A DNA stretch of 64,000 nucleotides from Bauldia sp. (GTDB taxonomy: Bacteria > Pseudomonadota > Alphaproteobacteria > Rhizobiales > Kaistiaceae), in contig JANQRX010000010.1 of the NCBI GenBank assembly GCA_028284325.1, positions 124,001-188,000 of the forward strand, given 5' to 3'. A model generated the notes under the pieces. It did no database searches. It saw only the letters and a program-made list of their open reading frames with translations, and was not told the origin of the DNA. Shown here one piece after another: positions 43,763 to 52,674 of this stretch. The number at the start of each line of letters is the position of its first letter. Position 1 is the first letter of the stretch. Both the position numbers and the translations under genes were made by a program.

Positions 43763-44386
43763 GTGGACCAGCCCGCCGCTTCGCTCGCGGATGTCGCCGC
43801 CGCCGACCTGCCGACGATCGCCTTCCTGCGGCACGGCGAGACCGACTGGAATCGCGACGGCCGGCTGCAGGGCCAGAGGGACGTGCCGCTGAACGAGCTC
43901 GGCCGCAGCCAGGCGCGCCGCAACGGCGAGCTGCTGGCCGCCGAACTGCTCGGCGTGGCTGAGTTCGATTTCGTCGCCAGCCCGCTGTTGCGCACCCGCG
44001 ACACCATGGAACTCGCGCGCACGTCCATGGGCCTGCCCGCGGCCGACTACCGCCTCGACGACCGCCTGAAGGAGATCACCTTCGGCGACTGGGAGGGCTT
44101 CACCTACGGTGACATAGCCCGCAAGTTTCCCGAGGGTGCGGCGGCGCGGGCGGCCGACAAGTACGGCTTCGTTCCGCCCGGCGGCGAAAGCTATCGGCAA
44201 CTGGGCGATCGCGTGGCGCCGGTTCTGGCGTCCCTGACCAGGCCCACCGTGATGGTCGCTCATGGCGGCGTCGCGCGCGTGTTGCGTATCCTGCTCCTGG
44301 GCGAGGCGCCCGAAATTGCCGTGGCGACCGACATCAGGCACGACCGGGCCCTGATCTGGGAGCACGGCCAGGTCCGGATCGTCTGA
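43763..44386 (+). CDS. Histidine phosphatase superfamily protein (phosphoglycerate mutase-like)
   Basis: A 207-residue branch-1 histidine phosphatase. The catalytic RHGETDWN with the phosphohistidine His is at the N terminus, followed by LNELGRSQAR, SPLLRTRDTME, the acid/base region ITFGDWEG and VMVAHGGVARVLRILL with the second His. It may hydrolyse a sugar phosphate or a nucleotide; the substrate is unknown. GTG at 43763, seven bases after fabI. It sits between fabI and aroC in alphaproteobacteria as here. Confidence 0.9.
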   Translation: MDQPAASLADVAAADLPTIAFLRHGETDWNRDGRLQGQRDVPLNELGRSQARRNGELLAAELLGVAEFDFVASPLLRTRDTMELARTSMGLPAADYRLDDRLKEITFGDWEGFTYGDIARKFPEGAAARAADKYGFVPPGGESYRQLGDRVAPVLASLTRPTVMVAHGGVARVLRILLLGEAPEIAVATDIRHDRALIWEHGQVRIV

Positions 44387-44465
44387 CCGCGGGCGACGGC
44401 CCGCCGGCCTTTGACGCCCGCGGCGGCTGTGCCTACAACCGCCTCGGAGAGGTTGGTTTTTCGTC

Positions 44466-45557
44466 ATGTCGCACAACAGCTTCGGTCATCTGTTCCGGAT
44501 CACGACCTGGGGCGAAAGCCACGGGCCGGCGATCGGCTGCGTGATCGACGGCTGCCCGCCCCGCATTCCTCTTTCGGAGGCTGAGATCCAGGTCCACATG
44601 GACCGGCGCCGACCGGGCCAGTCGCGCTACACCACCCAGCGGCGCGAGACCGACCAGGTACGCATCCTGTCCGGTGTGTTCGCGCCCGATGAGGGCGAGC
44701 AGCTCCTGACCACCGGCACGCCGATCTCGCTCCTGATCGAGAACGTCGATGCCCGCTCCAAGGACTATTCGGAGATCAGCCAGGCCTATCGGCCGGGCCA
44801 CGCCGACTTCACCTACCAGGCAAAGTACGGCATTCGTGACTGGCGGGGCAGCGGCCGAGCCTCGGCACGCGAGACCGCCTCGCGCGTCGCCGCCGGGGCG
44901 ATCGCCCGCAAGGTGGTGCCGGGCCTGATCGTGCGCGGTGCGCTGGTGCAGGTCGGCCCGTACCCCATCGATCGCACGCGCTGGGACTGGAACGAGGTCG
45001 ATCAGAATCCGTTCTTCTGTCCCGATCCGGAGATGGCGCGCCAGTGGGCCGACTATCTCGACAATGTCCGCAAGCAGGGGTCGTCGGTCGGCGCGGTGAT
45101 CGAGGTGATCGCCTACAACGTGCCGCCCGGCCTGGGGGCGCCGGTCTACGGCAAGCTCGACCAGGACATTGCCGGGGCGATGATGTCCATCAATGCGGTC
45201 AAGGGCGTCGAGATCGGGGCCGGCTTCGGCGCCGCCAGCCTGACCGGCGAGGAGAACGCCGACGAGATCCGCATCGGTCCGGAGGGCGTCCCGGAGTTCC
45301 AGACCAACAATGCCGGCGGCATCCTCGGCGGCATCTCGACCGGCCAGCCGCTCATCGCCCGCTTTGCCGTCAAGCCGACCTCGTCGATCCTGACTCCGCG
45401 GCGGAGCATCAACCAGGCCGGCGAGGAGATCGATGTCTCCACCAAGGGTCGGCACGATCCCTGTGTCGGCATCCGGGCGGTGCCGGTGGGTGAGGCCATG
45501 ATGGCGCTGGTCGTGGCCGACCATCATCTCCGCCATCGCGCCCAGATCGGTGGCTAG
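44466..45557 (+). CDS. aroC: Chorismate synthase
   Basis: A 363-residue AroC that converts EPSP to chorismate with a reduced FMN cofactor. The family signatures [67 protein letters not shown], and [25 protein letters not shown] are all present. It ends in [20 protein letters not shown]. The 79-base gap after the histidine phosphatase holds a GAGAGG-like ribosome binding site. It is followed five bases later by ribB. Confidence 0.98.
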   Translation: MSHNSFGHLFRITTWGESHGPAIGCVIDGCPPRIPLSEAEIQVHMDRRRPGQSRYTTQRRETDQVRILSGVFAPDEGEQLLTTGTPISLLIENVDARSKDYSEISQAYRPGHADFTYQAKYGIRDWRGSGRASARETASRVAAGAIARKVVPGLIVRGALVQVGPYPIDRTRWDWNEVDQNPFFCPDPEMARQWADYLDNVRKQGSSVGAVIEVIAYNVPPGLGAPVYGKLDQDIAGAMMSINAVKGVEIGAGFGAASLTGEENADEIRIGPEGVPEFQTNNAGGILGGISTGQPLIARFAVKPTSSILTPRRSINQAGEEIDVSTKGRHDPCVGIRAVPVGEAMMALVVADHHLRHRAQIGG

Positions 45558-45562
45558 GTCCG

Positions 45563-46663
45563 ATGTCTGATCCGGGCGAGCGGGTCGCCGCGGCGATCGA
45601 GGCCTTCGCGCGCGGCGAGATGGTCGTCGTCACCGATGACGACAATCGCGAAAACGAGGGCGATCTCATCCTCGCGGCGAGCCTCGCCACGCCCGAACAG
45701 CTTGGCTTCATGATCCGCCACACCAGCGGCATCGTCTGTACCGCCATTCCCCGCCAGACCGCCCGGCGGCTCAACCTCCAGCCGATGGTGGCCGACAACG
45801 ACGCGCCCTTGAACACCGCCTTCACCGTGTCGGTCGACTTCCGCCCGGGCATGACCACCGGCATTTCGGCCGAGGAGCGCTGCAACACGGTGCGCGCGAT
45901 CGCCAACCCCAATGTCGGCGGTGCCGAATTCGTCCGCCCCGGCCACGTCTTTCCGCTGGTCGCGCGCGATGGCGGCGTTTTGATGCGCTCCGGCCACACC
46001 GAGGCGGGCGTCGATCTCTGCCGGCTCGCCGGCGTGCCGGAGGTCGGTGTTCTGGCCGAACTGGTCAACGACGACGGCACCGTCAAGCGCGGCCCGGAGG
46101 TGGCGGCGTTCGCGCGCGAGCACGGCCTCGTCCAGGTGTCGGTCGCCGATCTCATCGCCCATCGCCAGCGCCGCGAGCGCCTTGTCGAGCGGGTCGGCGC
46201 CTTCACCATCGACACCGTCGCCGGGCCGGCGCGGGCGACCACCTACCGCACGCCGTTCGATGCCACGCAACACGTCGCGCTGGTGTTCGGCAAGATCGGC
46301 GACGGCAGCGAGGTGCCGGTGCGCATCCATCGCGAATCGGTGGGCACCGATGTCTTCGGCACGGCGCGTCCGCTCGACCGTTATGTGACCGACATCGGCG
46401 GCAAGGGCCGCGGCATCATCATCTATCTGCGCGCCGGTTCGGTTGGGGTGGCCGCGACCGACCATCGCGCCCGCGACAAGATCGACACCTCGTCGGAGCC
46501 GGACAGCGCAGCGCGCGAGGAGGAGTGGCGCGAGATCGGCCTCGGGGCGCAGATCCTGCAGGACCTGGGCGTCCGCTCGGTCTTCCTCTACGCCGATCGC
46601 GAGCGGCGCTATGTCGGTCTCGACGGCTTCGGAATCGAGATCGCGCAGCTTCTCGCGCTCTAA
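45563..46663 (+). CDS. ribB: 3,4-dihydroxy-2-butanone 4-phosphate synthase with a degenerate RibA domain
   Basis: A 366-residue RibBA-type protein. The RibB half is complete: DDDNRENEGDLILAA, RHTSGIVC and the HTEAGVDLCRLAG loop, making DHBP from ribulose 5-phosphate for riboflavin synthesis. The C-terminal GTP cyclohydrolase II domain (from about 200) has lost its catalytic set: HSECLTGD is HRESVGTD, the zinc CDCG is PLDR, and RQEGRGIG is RAGSVGVA. It therefore likely works only as DHBP synthase, which is common in this lineage; the GCHII domain may be structural. A separate ribA must lie elsewhere. Ends over tlyA by four bases. Confidence 0.93.
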   Translation: MSDPGERVAAAIEAFARGEMVVVTDDDNRENEGDLILAASLATPEQLGFMIRHTSGIVCTAIPRQTARRLNLQPMVADNDAPLNTAFTVSVDFRPGMTTGISAEERCNTVRAIANPNVGGAEFVRPGHVFPLVARDGGVLMRSGHTEAGVDLCRLAGVPEVGVLAELVNDDGTVKRGPEVAAFAREHGLVQVSVADLIAHRQRRERLVERVGAFTIDTVAGPARATTYRTPFDATQHVALVFGKIGDGSEVPVRIHRESVGTDVFGTARPLDRYVTDIGGKGRGIIIYLRAGSVGVAATDHRARDKIDTSSEPDSAAREEEWREIGLGAQILQDLGVRSVFLYADRERRYVGLDGFGIEIAQLLAL

Positions 46664-47397
46664 CGCTTCCGCGCCCCGAGCAGGAACTCCGCGTTGCCGT
46701 CGCCGCCTGCGATCGGTGAGGACACCAGCCCGTCCACATGCCAGCCGTCACGACCGTCGAGCCATGCGGCCAGATCGTCCGCGGCGGCACGCGCGGCGGC
46801 CGCGTCGCGCACGACGCCGCCCTTGCCGAGCCCGTCACGGCCGACCTCGAACTGCGGCTTGATCAGGAACACCCCCCAGGCGCCCGCGCCCGCCAGCCCG
46901 AGCGGCGCGGCCAGTGCGAGCTTCAGGGAGATGAAGCTGAGATCGGCGACGACCGCGTCGGGCGCGCGGGGGAGGTCCGCGGCGGTCAGGTCGCGGGCGT
47001 TGCGCCCGTCGAGCCGGGCCACCCGCGGATCGTTCCGCAGCGACGGATGAAGCTGGTCGTGACCCACATCGACGGCGGCGACACCCGTCGCTCCGCGTTC
47101 CAGCAGCACCTGCGTGAAGCCACCGGTCGACGCACCGAGATCGAGCACGAAACGTTCCTCCGGCGCATAGCCGAAGTGATCCAGCGCCCCGATCAGCTTG
47201 AGGGCGGCGCGTGAGACGTAGGCCGAGGCGGGATCACTGACGACGATGTCGGCCGTCACCGCCGTCGGAGCGCCGGGCCTTACGATCGTGTCGCCGTCCA
47301 CCGTCACGCAGCCGCGACGGATGGCGTCGCGTGCCCGCGATCGGGTGGGCATCAGGCCGCGTTCGACAAGGAGAACGTCCAGACGCGCGTTCGCCAT
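46660..47397 (-). CDS. tlyA: TlyA family rRNA methyltransferase / hemolysin-like protein
   Basis: A 245-residue protein with an N-terminal S4 domain (RLDVLLVERGLMPTRSRARDAIRRGCVTVDG) and a Rossmann methyltransferase domain (LDLGASTGGFTQVLLERGA, VADLSFISLKLAL, LIKPQFEVGRDG). TlyA 2'-O-methylates rRNA cytidines and in mycobacteria affects capreomycin sensitivity; hemolysis is not inferred. The ATG at 47397 gives the standard start. Convergent with ribB, overlapping by four bases. It usually follows dxs in alphaproteobacteria; here a zinc module separates the two. Confidence 0.92.
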   Translation of the reverse strand: MANARLDVLLVERGLMPTRSRARDAIRRGCVTVDGDTIVRPGAPTAVTADIVVSDPASAYVSRAALKLIGALDHFGYAPEERFVLDLGASTGGFTQVLLERGATGVAAVDVGHDQLHPSLRNDPRVARLDGRNARDLTAADLPRAPDAVVADLSFISLKLALAAPLGLAGAGAWGVFLIKPQFEVGRDGLGKGGVVRDAAAARAAADDLAAWLDGRDGWHVDGLVSSPIAGGDGNAEFLLGARKR

Positions 47398-47418
47398 ACC
47401 GGAAGCGCCGCCGCGCAA

Positions 47419-47556
47419 TCAGAAGAAGCAGCCGGCGAAGCCTGCAGCGAGCGAATCGAAATAGATGACGCCGCCATAGTGCGCCCACGCCGCGGCGCCG
47501 GCGAGCATAGCCCCGAGGCCGAGGGACGAGAGCGACAGGGTGGCGGTCATCGACAT
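47419..47556 (-). CDS. Putative 45-residue hydrophobic microprotein
   Basis: A short ORF with ATG at 47556 (alternative at 47550): a small, mostly hydrophobic peptide with one membrane-length segment (SSLGLGAMLAGAAAWAHYGG) ending in AAGFAGCFF. It lies 21 bases upstream of tlyA and is divergent from znuC across the Zur-box-like palindrome. Its size makes it easy to miss, and I do not recognise its family. Coding is supported by the ATG, the proper hydrophobic composition and the operator next to it, but not by homology. Confidence 0.5.
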   Translation of the reverse strand: MSMTATLSLSSLGLGAMLAGAAAWAHYGGVIYFDSLAAGFAGCFF

Positions 47557-47686
47557 GGCGGTCGGTGTACCACGAAGGCCTGCGGCGATGCGAGCGCGTC
47601 GCTGTCGCTTCCCCGGGCGAACGTTATGATATAACAACAACGCCTGCATGACTCGCCGACCGGAAAGTACCTGATTCACGTGAACT
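47557..47686. promoter_or_regulatory. Divergent regulatory region of the zinc module
   Basis: A 130-base region with an AT-rich core that separates the microprotein (minus) and znuC (plus). It carries the Zur-box-like palindrome, and the TTATGATAT within it could also act as a -10. A GTGAACT-ATGATC spacing leaves little room for a strong ribosome binding site at znuC. Confidence 0.6.
47623..47635. promoter_or_regulatory. Zur-box-like palindrome upstream of znuC
   Basis: GTTATGATATAAC (arms GTTAT and ATAAC) differs by one base from the 13-base core GTTATANTATAAC of proteobacterial Zur operators. It is strikingly AT-rich in this GC-rich window, lies 51 bases before znuC and 66 bases from the divergent microprotein start, and the third gene of the operon encodes Zur. 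Zinc-dependent autoregulation is inferred. Confidence 0.75.
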
Positions 47687-48475
47687 ATGATCGATAACAA
47701 TCTGATTCAATTGCATAATGCCGGCATTCTCCGCGACAGTCGATGGCTCGTCCGCGGGGTCGATCTCACCGTCGCGCGTGGCGAGATCGTGACCCTGATC
47801 GGCCCCAACGGATCCGGCAAGACCACGACCGCCCGCGTCGCGATCGGGGTGCTCCCCCCCGACGAGGGGACGGCCACGCGGCAGCGCGCGATCAGGATCG
47901 GCTACGTGCCGCAGAAGGTGACCGTGGACTGGGCGATGCCGCTGACCGTGGCGCGTTTCATGCGCCTGACATCGCCGATCTCCGAGCCCGACGCGCGCGC
48001 CGCGCTGGAGCGCACCGGTGTGGCCCACCTTCTTCGCGCCGACGTCTCGACGCTCTCCGGCGGCGAATTCCAGCGCACCATGCTCGCCCGGGCGATCGCC
48101 CGCCGTCCCGACCTGCTCGTCCTGGACGAGCCGGTTCAGGGCGTCGATTTCTCCGGCGAGATCGCCATGTACGATCTCATTGCGGCGCTGCGCGACGAGC
48201 TTGATTGCGGCATCCTGATGATCTCGCACGATCTCCACGTGGTGATGGCCGCCACCGATCTGGTGCTGTGCCTCAACGGGCACGTCTGCTGCCGCGGCAC
48301 GCCGACGGCGGTCGCCGCCAGCGCCGAATACCGGCACCTGTTCGGCGACCGCGCCTCGCGGGCGCTCGCCGTCTACGAGCACCACCACGACCACACGCAC
48401 CTGCCGGGCGGGGGCGTTCGCTATGACGGTCCGGACCAGCCCGGCGGCGACGGGGAGGGGCAGCGTGCTGGATGA
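47687..48475 (+). CDS. znuC: Zinc ABC transporter, ATP-binding protein ZnuC
   Basis: A 262-residue ABC ATPase. Walker A GPNGSGKTT is at 39-47, the signature LSGGEFQR at 123-130, Walker B LLVLDEP at 143-149, then the H-loop in LMISHDLHVV. It energises zinc import with ZnuB. The C terminus has an EHHHDHTHLPGG histidine-rich stretch, as in metal ABC ATPases. Behind a Zur-box-like operator and followed by znuB in an overlapping frame. A GTG start of znuB overlaps its last 11 bases. Confidence 0.95.
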   Translation: MIDNNLIQLHNAGILRDSRWLVRGVDLTVARGEIVTLIGPNGSGKTTTARVAIGVLPPDEGTATRQRAIRIGYVPQKVTVDWAMPLTVARFMRLTSPISEPDARAALERTGVAHLLRADVSTLSGGEFQRTMLARAIARRPDLLVLDEPVQGVDFSGEIAMYDLIAALRDELDCGILMISHDLHVVMAATDLVLCLNGHVCCRGTPTAVAASAEYRHLFGDRASRALAVYEHHHDHTHLPGGGVRYDGPDQPGGDGEGQRAG

Positions 48476-49274
48476 TTTCTTCGTCCGCGCGTTGGTCGCC
48501 AGCGTCGGCGTCGCCGTCGTTGCCGGCCCGCTCGGCTGCTTCGTGATCTGGCGCCGGCTCGCCTATTTCGGCGACACGCTGGCCCACGCCGCCCTGCTCG
48601 GTGCCGCCTTGGCCCTTGCGCTCGCCATCGACCTCACCCTGGCGATGGTGGTCGTCCTGGTCGCGGCGGCCTTCATCCTGCTGGTGCTCCAGGAGCGGGT
48701 GGCGCTGCCGTCGGATGCGCTTCTCGGTCTCCTCGCCCATGCCTCGCTGGCCGTCGGTCTGATGGTGATCTCACTGATGCGATCGGTTCGTGTCGACCTG
48801 CCGGCGTTGCTGTTCGGCGATGTGCTCGCCACGTCGCACGCCGACCTCGCGGTCATCTATGGCGGTGGCGCGGCCGTTGCGGCCGTGCTGGTCGTCGTGT
48901 GGCGGCGGCTGGTGGCCGCAACGGTGAGCAGCGAGGTGGCGAGCGCGGAAGGTGCCGGTCCGCGGGGGGTGGGGATGGTCTTCACCCTGCTCATGGCGAT
49001 CGTGATTGCGATCTCCATCAAGATCGTCGGGGTTCTCCTGATCACCGCGCTCCTGATCATCCCGGCCGCGGCCGCGCGCCGCTTTGCCTCCGGGCCCGAG
49101 CAGATGGCCCTGCTGGCCGCCGTGCTGGGGGTCGTCGCGGCGGTGGCCGGGCTCTTCGGGTCGCTCAGCTTCGACACGCCGTCCGGGCCCTCGATCGTGG
49201 TGGCGGCAACGGCGATCTTTGTGGCCAGCCTCGCCCCGCTGCCCGGACGCTTTGCGCGAAAGGAGCCGCGATGA
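48465..49274 (+). CDS. znuB: Zinc ABC transporter, permease ZnuB
   Basis: A 269-residue ABC-3 permease with eight to nine membrane helices: DDFFVRALVASVGVAVVAGPLGCFVIWRRLAYFGDTLAHAALLG, in the metal-importer pattern (ABC-3), then GVLLITALLIIPAAAARRFAS. I use the GTG at 48465, preceded by GGGAGGGG at 48453-48460; the open frame begins at 48423, an alternative ATG. The stop overlaps the start of zur (ATGA). ZnuA, the periplasmic binding protein, is not in the window. Confidence 0.93.
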   Translation: MLDDFFVRALVASVGVAVVAGPLGCFVIWRRLAYFGDTLAHAALLGAALALALAIDLTLAMVVVLVAAAFILLVLQERVALPSDALLGLLAHASLAVGLMVISLMRSVRVDLPALLFGDVLATSHADLAVIYGGGAAVAAVLVVVWRRLVAATVSSEVASAEGAGPRGVGMVFTLLMAIVIAISIKIVGVLLITALLIIPAAAARRFASGPEQMALLAAVLGVVAAVAGLFGSLSFDTPSGPSIVVAATAIFVASLAPLPGRFARKEPR

Positions 49275-49693
49275 CCTCCGCCGCGAAAGGCTCACCGTCG
49301 CCACGGCTGACGCGCAACCAAGCCATGGTCTACGACGCTTTGGTGTCGGCCAGCGGGGCGATGACCGCCTATCAGCTCCTCGACGCTCTGCGGGCCGAGG
49401 GCCTGAACGCGCCGCCCCAGATCTATCGCGCCCTCCAGCGACTGACCGATATCGGCCTCGTCCATCGCCTGGAGAGCACCCACGCCTTTGTCGCCTGCCA
49501 GCACGGCGACGGCACCGGTCACGACACGGCCGCCTTTGCCATCTGCGACGATTGCGGGGACGTGGTGGAGCTCAGCGATGCACGGTTAGCCCGCGATCTC
49601 AGGTCGCTGGCCGACGGTTCGGGGTTCACGCCGCACCGCGCCTCGATCGAGCTGCACGGCACTTGCGAGCGTTGCCGCCCGGCTAACGATTGA
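49271..49693 (+). CDS. zur: Zinc uptake regulator Zur, Fur family
   Basis: A 140-residue Fur-type repressor. The winged-helix part (LTRNQAMVYDALVSASGAMTAYQLLDAL, with RALQRLTDIGLVHRLESTHAFV) is followed by the dimerisation domain with CDDC near 97-100 and CERC near the C terminus, the structural zinc cysteines. The sensing histidines (HGDGTGHDT region) are present. Cotranscribed with znuCB by the ATGA overlap. It should repress the operon when zinc is plentiful. Confidence 0.93.
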   Translation: MTSAAKGSPSPRLTRNQAMVYDALVSASGAMTAYQLLDALRAEGLNAPPQIYRALQRLTDIGLVHRLESTHAFVACQHGDGTGHDTAAFAICDDCGDVVELSDARLARDLRSLADGSGFTPHRASIELHGTCERCRPAND

Positions 49694-49699
49694 ACGGCT

Positions 49700-50299
49700 C
49701 TAGCTCCGGGCGATCAGGCGGCGGAGCTTCGACATCGCCGAATCCACGTCTTCCTGATAGTCGATGGTCCCGACGAGCTGGGCGCCGCTGTCGAGCAGAT
49801 AGACCGTCGCGGTGTGGTCCATCGTGTAGAATTCCTCGTCCGGATTGATCTTGCGGGCGAAGACGCGATAGCCGGCGAGGATTTCGTCAACAGCGTCGCG
49901 GCTGCCGGTCAGCGCCGAGATTCGCGGATCGAACGCCTGCAGGTACTCCGACAACACAGCCTGGGTGTCGCGCTCGGGATCGACGGTGACGAAATAGACC
50001 GCCAGGCGGTCGGCGTCGTCGCCTAGTTGCTCAAGCCAGCCGGTCGCCTCGAACAGCGTCGTCGGGCAGACGTCCGGACAGTGGGTGTAGCCGAAGAACA
50101 GCACTGAGGGGTGGCCGTCGAGATCGGCCTCCGTGACGGTCGCGCCGTTCTGGTCGACGAGGCTGAACGGACCACCGATGCTCGCCATGGCGACGGTGGG
50201 TTCTTCGCGGTTGGCCGACCATAGCGTGACGCCGAGCGCCCCGGCGGCAACCACGGCCACGGCGGCCCAGGCAATCCAGCGAATGGTGCGAAGCGTCAC
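49700..50299 (-). CDS. SCO1/SenC family copper chaperone
   Basis: A 199-residue thioredoxin-fold protein anchored by one N-terminal transmembrane segment (residues 7-27). The copper motif is THCPDVCP with its two cysteines, and the third ligand is the His in YTMDHTATVYL. SCO proteins deliver copper to the CuA centre of cytochrome oxidase subunit II; coxB is encoded at 61483-62355. GTG start at 50299; no better ATG is close. It is convergent with zur (6 bases) and separated from dxs by 80 bases on the opposite side. Confidence 0.93.
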   Translation of the reverse strand: MTLRTIRWIAWAAVAVVAAGALGVTLWSANREEPTVAMASIGGPFSLVDQNGATVTEADLDGHPSVLFFGYTHCPDVCPTTLFEATGWLEQLGDDADRLAVYFVTVDPERDTQAVLSEYLQAFDPRISALTGSRDAVDEILAGYRVFARKINPDEEFYTMDHTATVYLLDSGAQLVGTIDYQEDVDSAMSKLRRLIARS

Positions 50300-50380
50300 C
50301 GGCGACTCCCGTTTCAGGCTAGATGGACCCCCGGAGCCTCAGGGCAAGGCCGCACAGGCCGCCGTAATAGCGGCAGGATG

Positions 50381-52303
50381 TCACGCCGGGCCGGAGCCGA
50401 CCGCGCGCTGCGGCGTGCCCAGCGCCTCCAGCGCGGCAGCCACGATGCCCGTGGCATCGAGGCCGGCGGAAGCCACCATCGCATCCGGTTTGTCCTGATC
50501 GACGAACCGGTCCGGCATGGTCAGCGGCCGGACCTTCAGGCCCGCGTCGAGCGCGCCGGTGGTGGCCAGGTGCTCAAGGACGTGCGCCGCAAAGCCGCCG
50601 ACTGCGCCTTCCTCGACGGTGATGAGCACCTCGTGCTCGCGCGCCAGTCGGTCGATCAGATCGGTGTCGAGCGGTTTGGCGAAACGGGCGTCGGCCACGG
50701 TGGCGCTCAGCCCGTACGTGTCCAGTTCGCTTGCCGCGGCAAACGCGCCGGCGAGCACCGTGCCGAAGGACAGGATGGCGATGTGCGAACCTTCCCGCAC
50801 GATCCGGCCACGGCCGATCTCCAGCGGCATGCCCGCGTCGGGCAGCTCGACCCCGGTGCCCGACCCGCGGGGGTAACGGAACGATGACGGCCGGTCGTCG
50901 ATCGCGAGCGCCGTGGCCACCATGTGCATCAGCTCCGCTTCGTCCGCCGGCGCCATCACCACGAAGCCGGGCAGGCAGCCGAGGTAGGTCACGTCGAAGG
51001 ACCCGGCGTGGGTCGGGCCGTCGGCGCCGACATAGCCGGCGCGATCGATCGCGAACCGCACCGGCAGCTTCTGGATGGCCACGTCGTGGACGACCTGGTC
51101 GTAGGCGCGCTGCAGGAAGGTCGAGTAGATCGCCGCCACCGGCCGGTAGCCTTCCGTGGCCAGCCCGGCGGCGAAGGTGACGCCGTGCTGTTCGGCGATC
51201 CCGACATCAAAGCAGCGGTCGGGAAACCGCGCGTGGAACGCGTCGAGGCCGGTACCGGAGGGCATCGCCGCCGTCACCGCGACGACGCGGTCGTCCTTCT
51301 CGGCCGCTTGCACCAGCGCGTGGGAGAAGACGCTGGTGTAGGACGGCGCACCGGACCCGCGCTTGTCCTGCTGGCCGGTGACCACGTCGAAACGGGCCAC
51401 GCCGTGGTACTTGTCGGCCGACTGTTCGGCCGGCTCGTAGCCCTTGCCCTTCTTGGTCACGACATGGAGCAGGACCGGTCCGCTTTGCATGTCCCGGACG
51501 TTCTTCAGGACGGGCAGGAGGAGGTCGAGATTGTGCCCGTCGATCGGCCCGACATAGTAGAAGCCCAGTTCCTCGAAGAGCGTGCCGCCGGTCCAGAAGC
51601 TCCGCGCGAACTCCTCCGTCAGCCGCAGCTTCTCGCGGAAGAAGCGGGGCAGGGCGTTCGCCAGCGACTTCGCCCACCGGCGAAAACTCCGGTAGGTGCG
51701 CCCCGAGACCAGCTTGGCCAGATACCCCGACATGGCGCCCACCGGCGGTGCGATCGACATGTCGTTGTCGTTGAGCACCACCACCAGCCGCGATTTCAGG
51801 TGCCCGGCATTGTTCATCGCCTCGTAGGCCATGCCGGCCGACATCGCCCCGTCGCCGATCACCGCGACGACGTGGTTGTCGCGCTCGTCGAGATCGCGCG
51901 CCACCGCCATGCCGAGCGCCGCCGAGATCGAGGTCGACGAATGGGCAGCGCCGAACGGATCGAACGGGCTTTCGCTCCGCTTGGTGAAGCCGGAGAGGCC
52001 GCCGGGCTGGCGGAGCGTGCGTATGCGGTCGCGTCGCCCGGTCAGGATCTTGTGGGGGTAGGCCTGGTGCCCGACGTCCCAGATCAGCCGGTCGTCCGGG
52101 GTGTTGAAGACGTAATGGAGCGCCACCGTCAGTTCGACGACGCCGAGGCCGGCGCCGAGATGCCCGCCGGTGACCGACACGGCTGAGATGGTTTCCTGCC
52201 GCAGCTCGTCGGCAAGCTGGCGCAACTCCGACGGGTCGAGATCGCGCAGGGTCGCGATGCTGTCGATGCGGTCGAGGAGGGGCGTGTTGGGGCGGACGGT
52301 CAC
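50381..52303 (-). CDS. dxs: 1-deoxy-D-xylulose-5-phosphate synthase
   Basis: A 640-residue thiamine-diphosphate enzyme, the first step of the MEP isoprenoid pathway. The TPP/Mg motif is [35 protein letters not shown], and [37 protein letters not shown] and [17 protein letters not shown] are diagnostic. GTG start at 52303 gives the family N terminus; no upstream start is evident. It lies in the deacetylase-xseB-dxs order typical of alphaproteobacteria. Confidence 0.97.
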   Translation of the reverse strand: MTVRPNTPLLDRIDSIATLRDLDPSELRQLADELRQETISAVSVTGGHLGAGLGVVELTVALHYVFNTPDDRLIWDVGHQAYPHKILTGRRDRIRTLRQPGGLSGFTKRSESPFDPFGAAHSSTSISAALGMAVARDLDERDNHVVAVIGDGAMSAGMAYEAMNNAGHLKSRLVVVLNDNDMSIAPPVGAMSGYLAKLVSGRTYRSFRRWAKSLANALPRFFREKLRLTEEFARSFWTGGTLFEELGFYYVGPIDGHNLDLLLPVLKNVRDMQSGPVLLHVVTKKGKGYEPAEQSADKYHGVARFDVVTGQQDKRGSGAPSYTSVFSHALVQAAEKDDRVVAVTAAMPSGTGLDAFHARFPDRCFDVGIAEQHGVTFAAGLATEGYRPVAAIYSTFLQRAYDQVVHDVAIQKLPVRFAIDRAGYVGADGPTHAGSFDVTYLGCLPGFVVMAPADEAELMHMVATALAIDDRPSSFRYPRGSGTGVELPDAGMPLEIGRGRIVREGSHIAILSFGTVLAGAFAAASELDTYGLSATVADARFAKPLDTDLIDRLAREHEVLITVEEGAVGGFAAHVLEHLATTGALDAGLKVRPLTMPDRFVDQDKPDAMVASAGLDATGIVAAALEALGTPQRAVGSGPA

Positions 52304-52405
52304 GGCGGTCGCGGGAAGCTTGATGAGGTCACCTTATACGAGGAATACGGCGGCGCAACGGCACGACGGCTGCTGACACCGGAGCAACCGGATCAAAGCC
52401 CATGG

Positions 52406-52657
52406 CTAGCCGCCGTCCAGCGGCTCGACGCCGGCGGGCCGGCCGTTGTCGCCGAGCCGGATCTTCTCGACCCTGGCTTCCGCCTCGCGCAGCAGCGCCT
52501 CGCAATGCGCCTTCAGGGCCGCGCCCCGCTCGTAGATGGCGACCGATTCGGCGAGCGCCACCTCCCCGCGCTCAAGGCGGCTGACGATCTGCTCCAGTTG
52601 CTTGATCGCGTCCTCGAAGCTCAGCTCCTTGATCGGTGTTTCGGTGGTGTCCGCCAT
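52406..52657 (-). CDS. xseB: Exodeoxyribonuclease VII small subunit
   Basis: An 83-residue helical protein: [58 protein letters not shown] in outline, a close match to XseB. It binds and activates XseA, a single-strand DNA exonuclease. Acidic C-terminal tail as usual. It is 17 bases after the deacetylase gene and 102 bases before dxs. Confidence 0.95.
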   Translation of the reverse strand: MADTTETPIKELSFEDAIKQLEQIVSRLERGEVALAESVAIYERGAALKAHCEALLREAEARVEKIRLGDNGRPAGVEPLDGG

Positions 52658-52674
52658 GGTCGTCTTTCCAGGAT

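Noticed and set aside
44433..45536. A 367-codon minus-strand frame opposite aroC
   Set aside because: It is fully inside aroC on the other strand with no ribosome binding site and no recognisable motifs.
45558..45562. FMN riboswitch before ribB
   Set aside because: The gap after aroC is only five bases, and aroC and ribB are cotranscribed, so no leader exists to hold a riboswitch.
46660..47397. Hemolysin or toxin function for tlyA
   Set aside because: The S4 plus Rossmann methyltransferase architecture fits an rRNA methyltransferase; the hemolysin label is historical.
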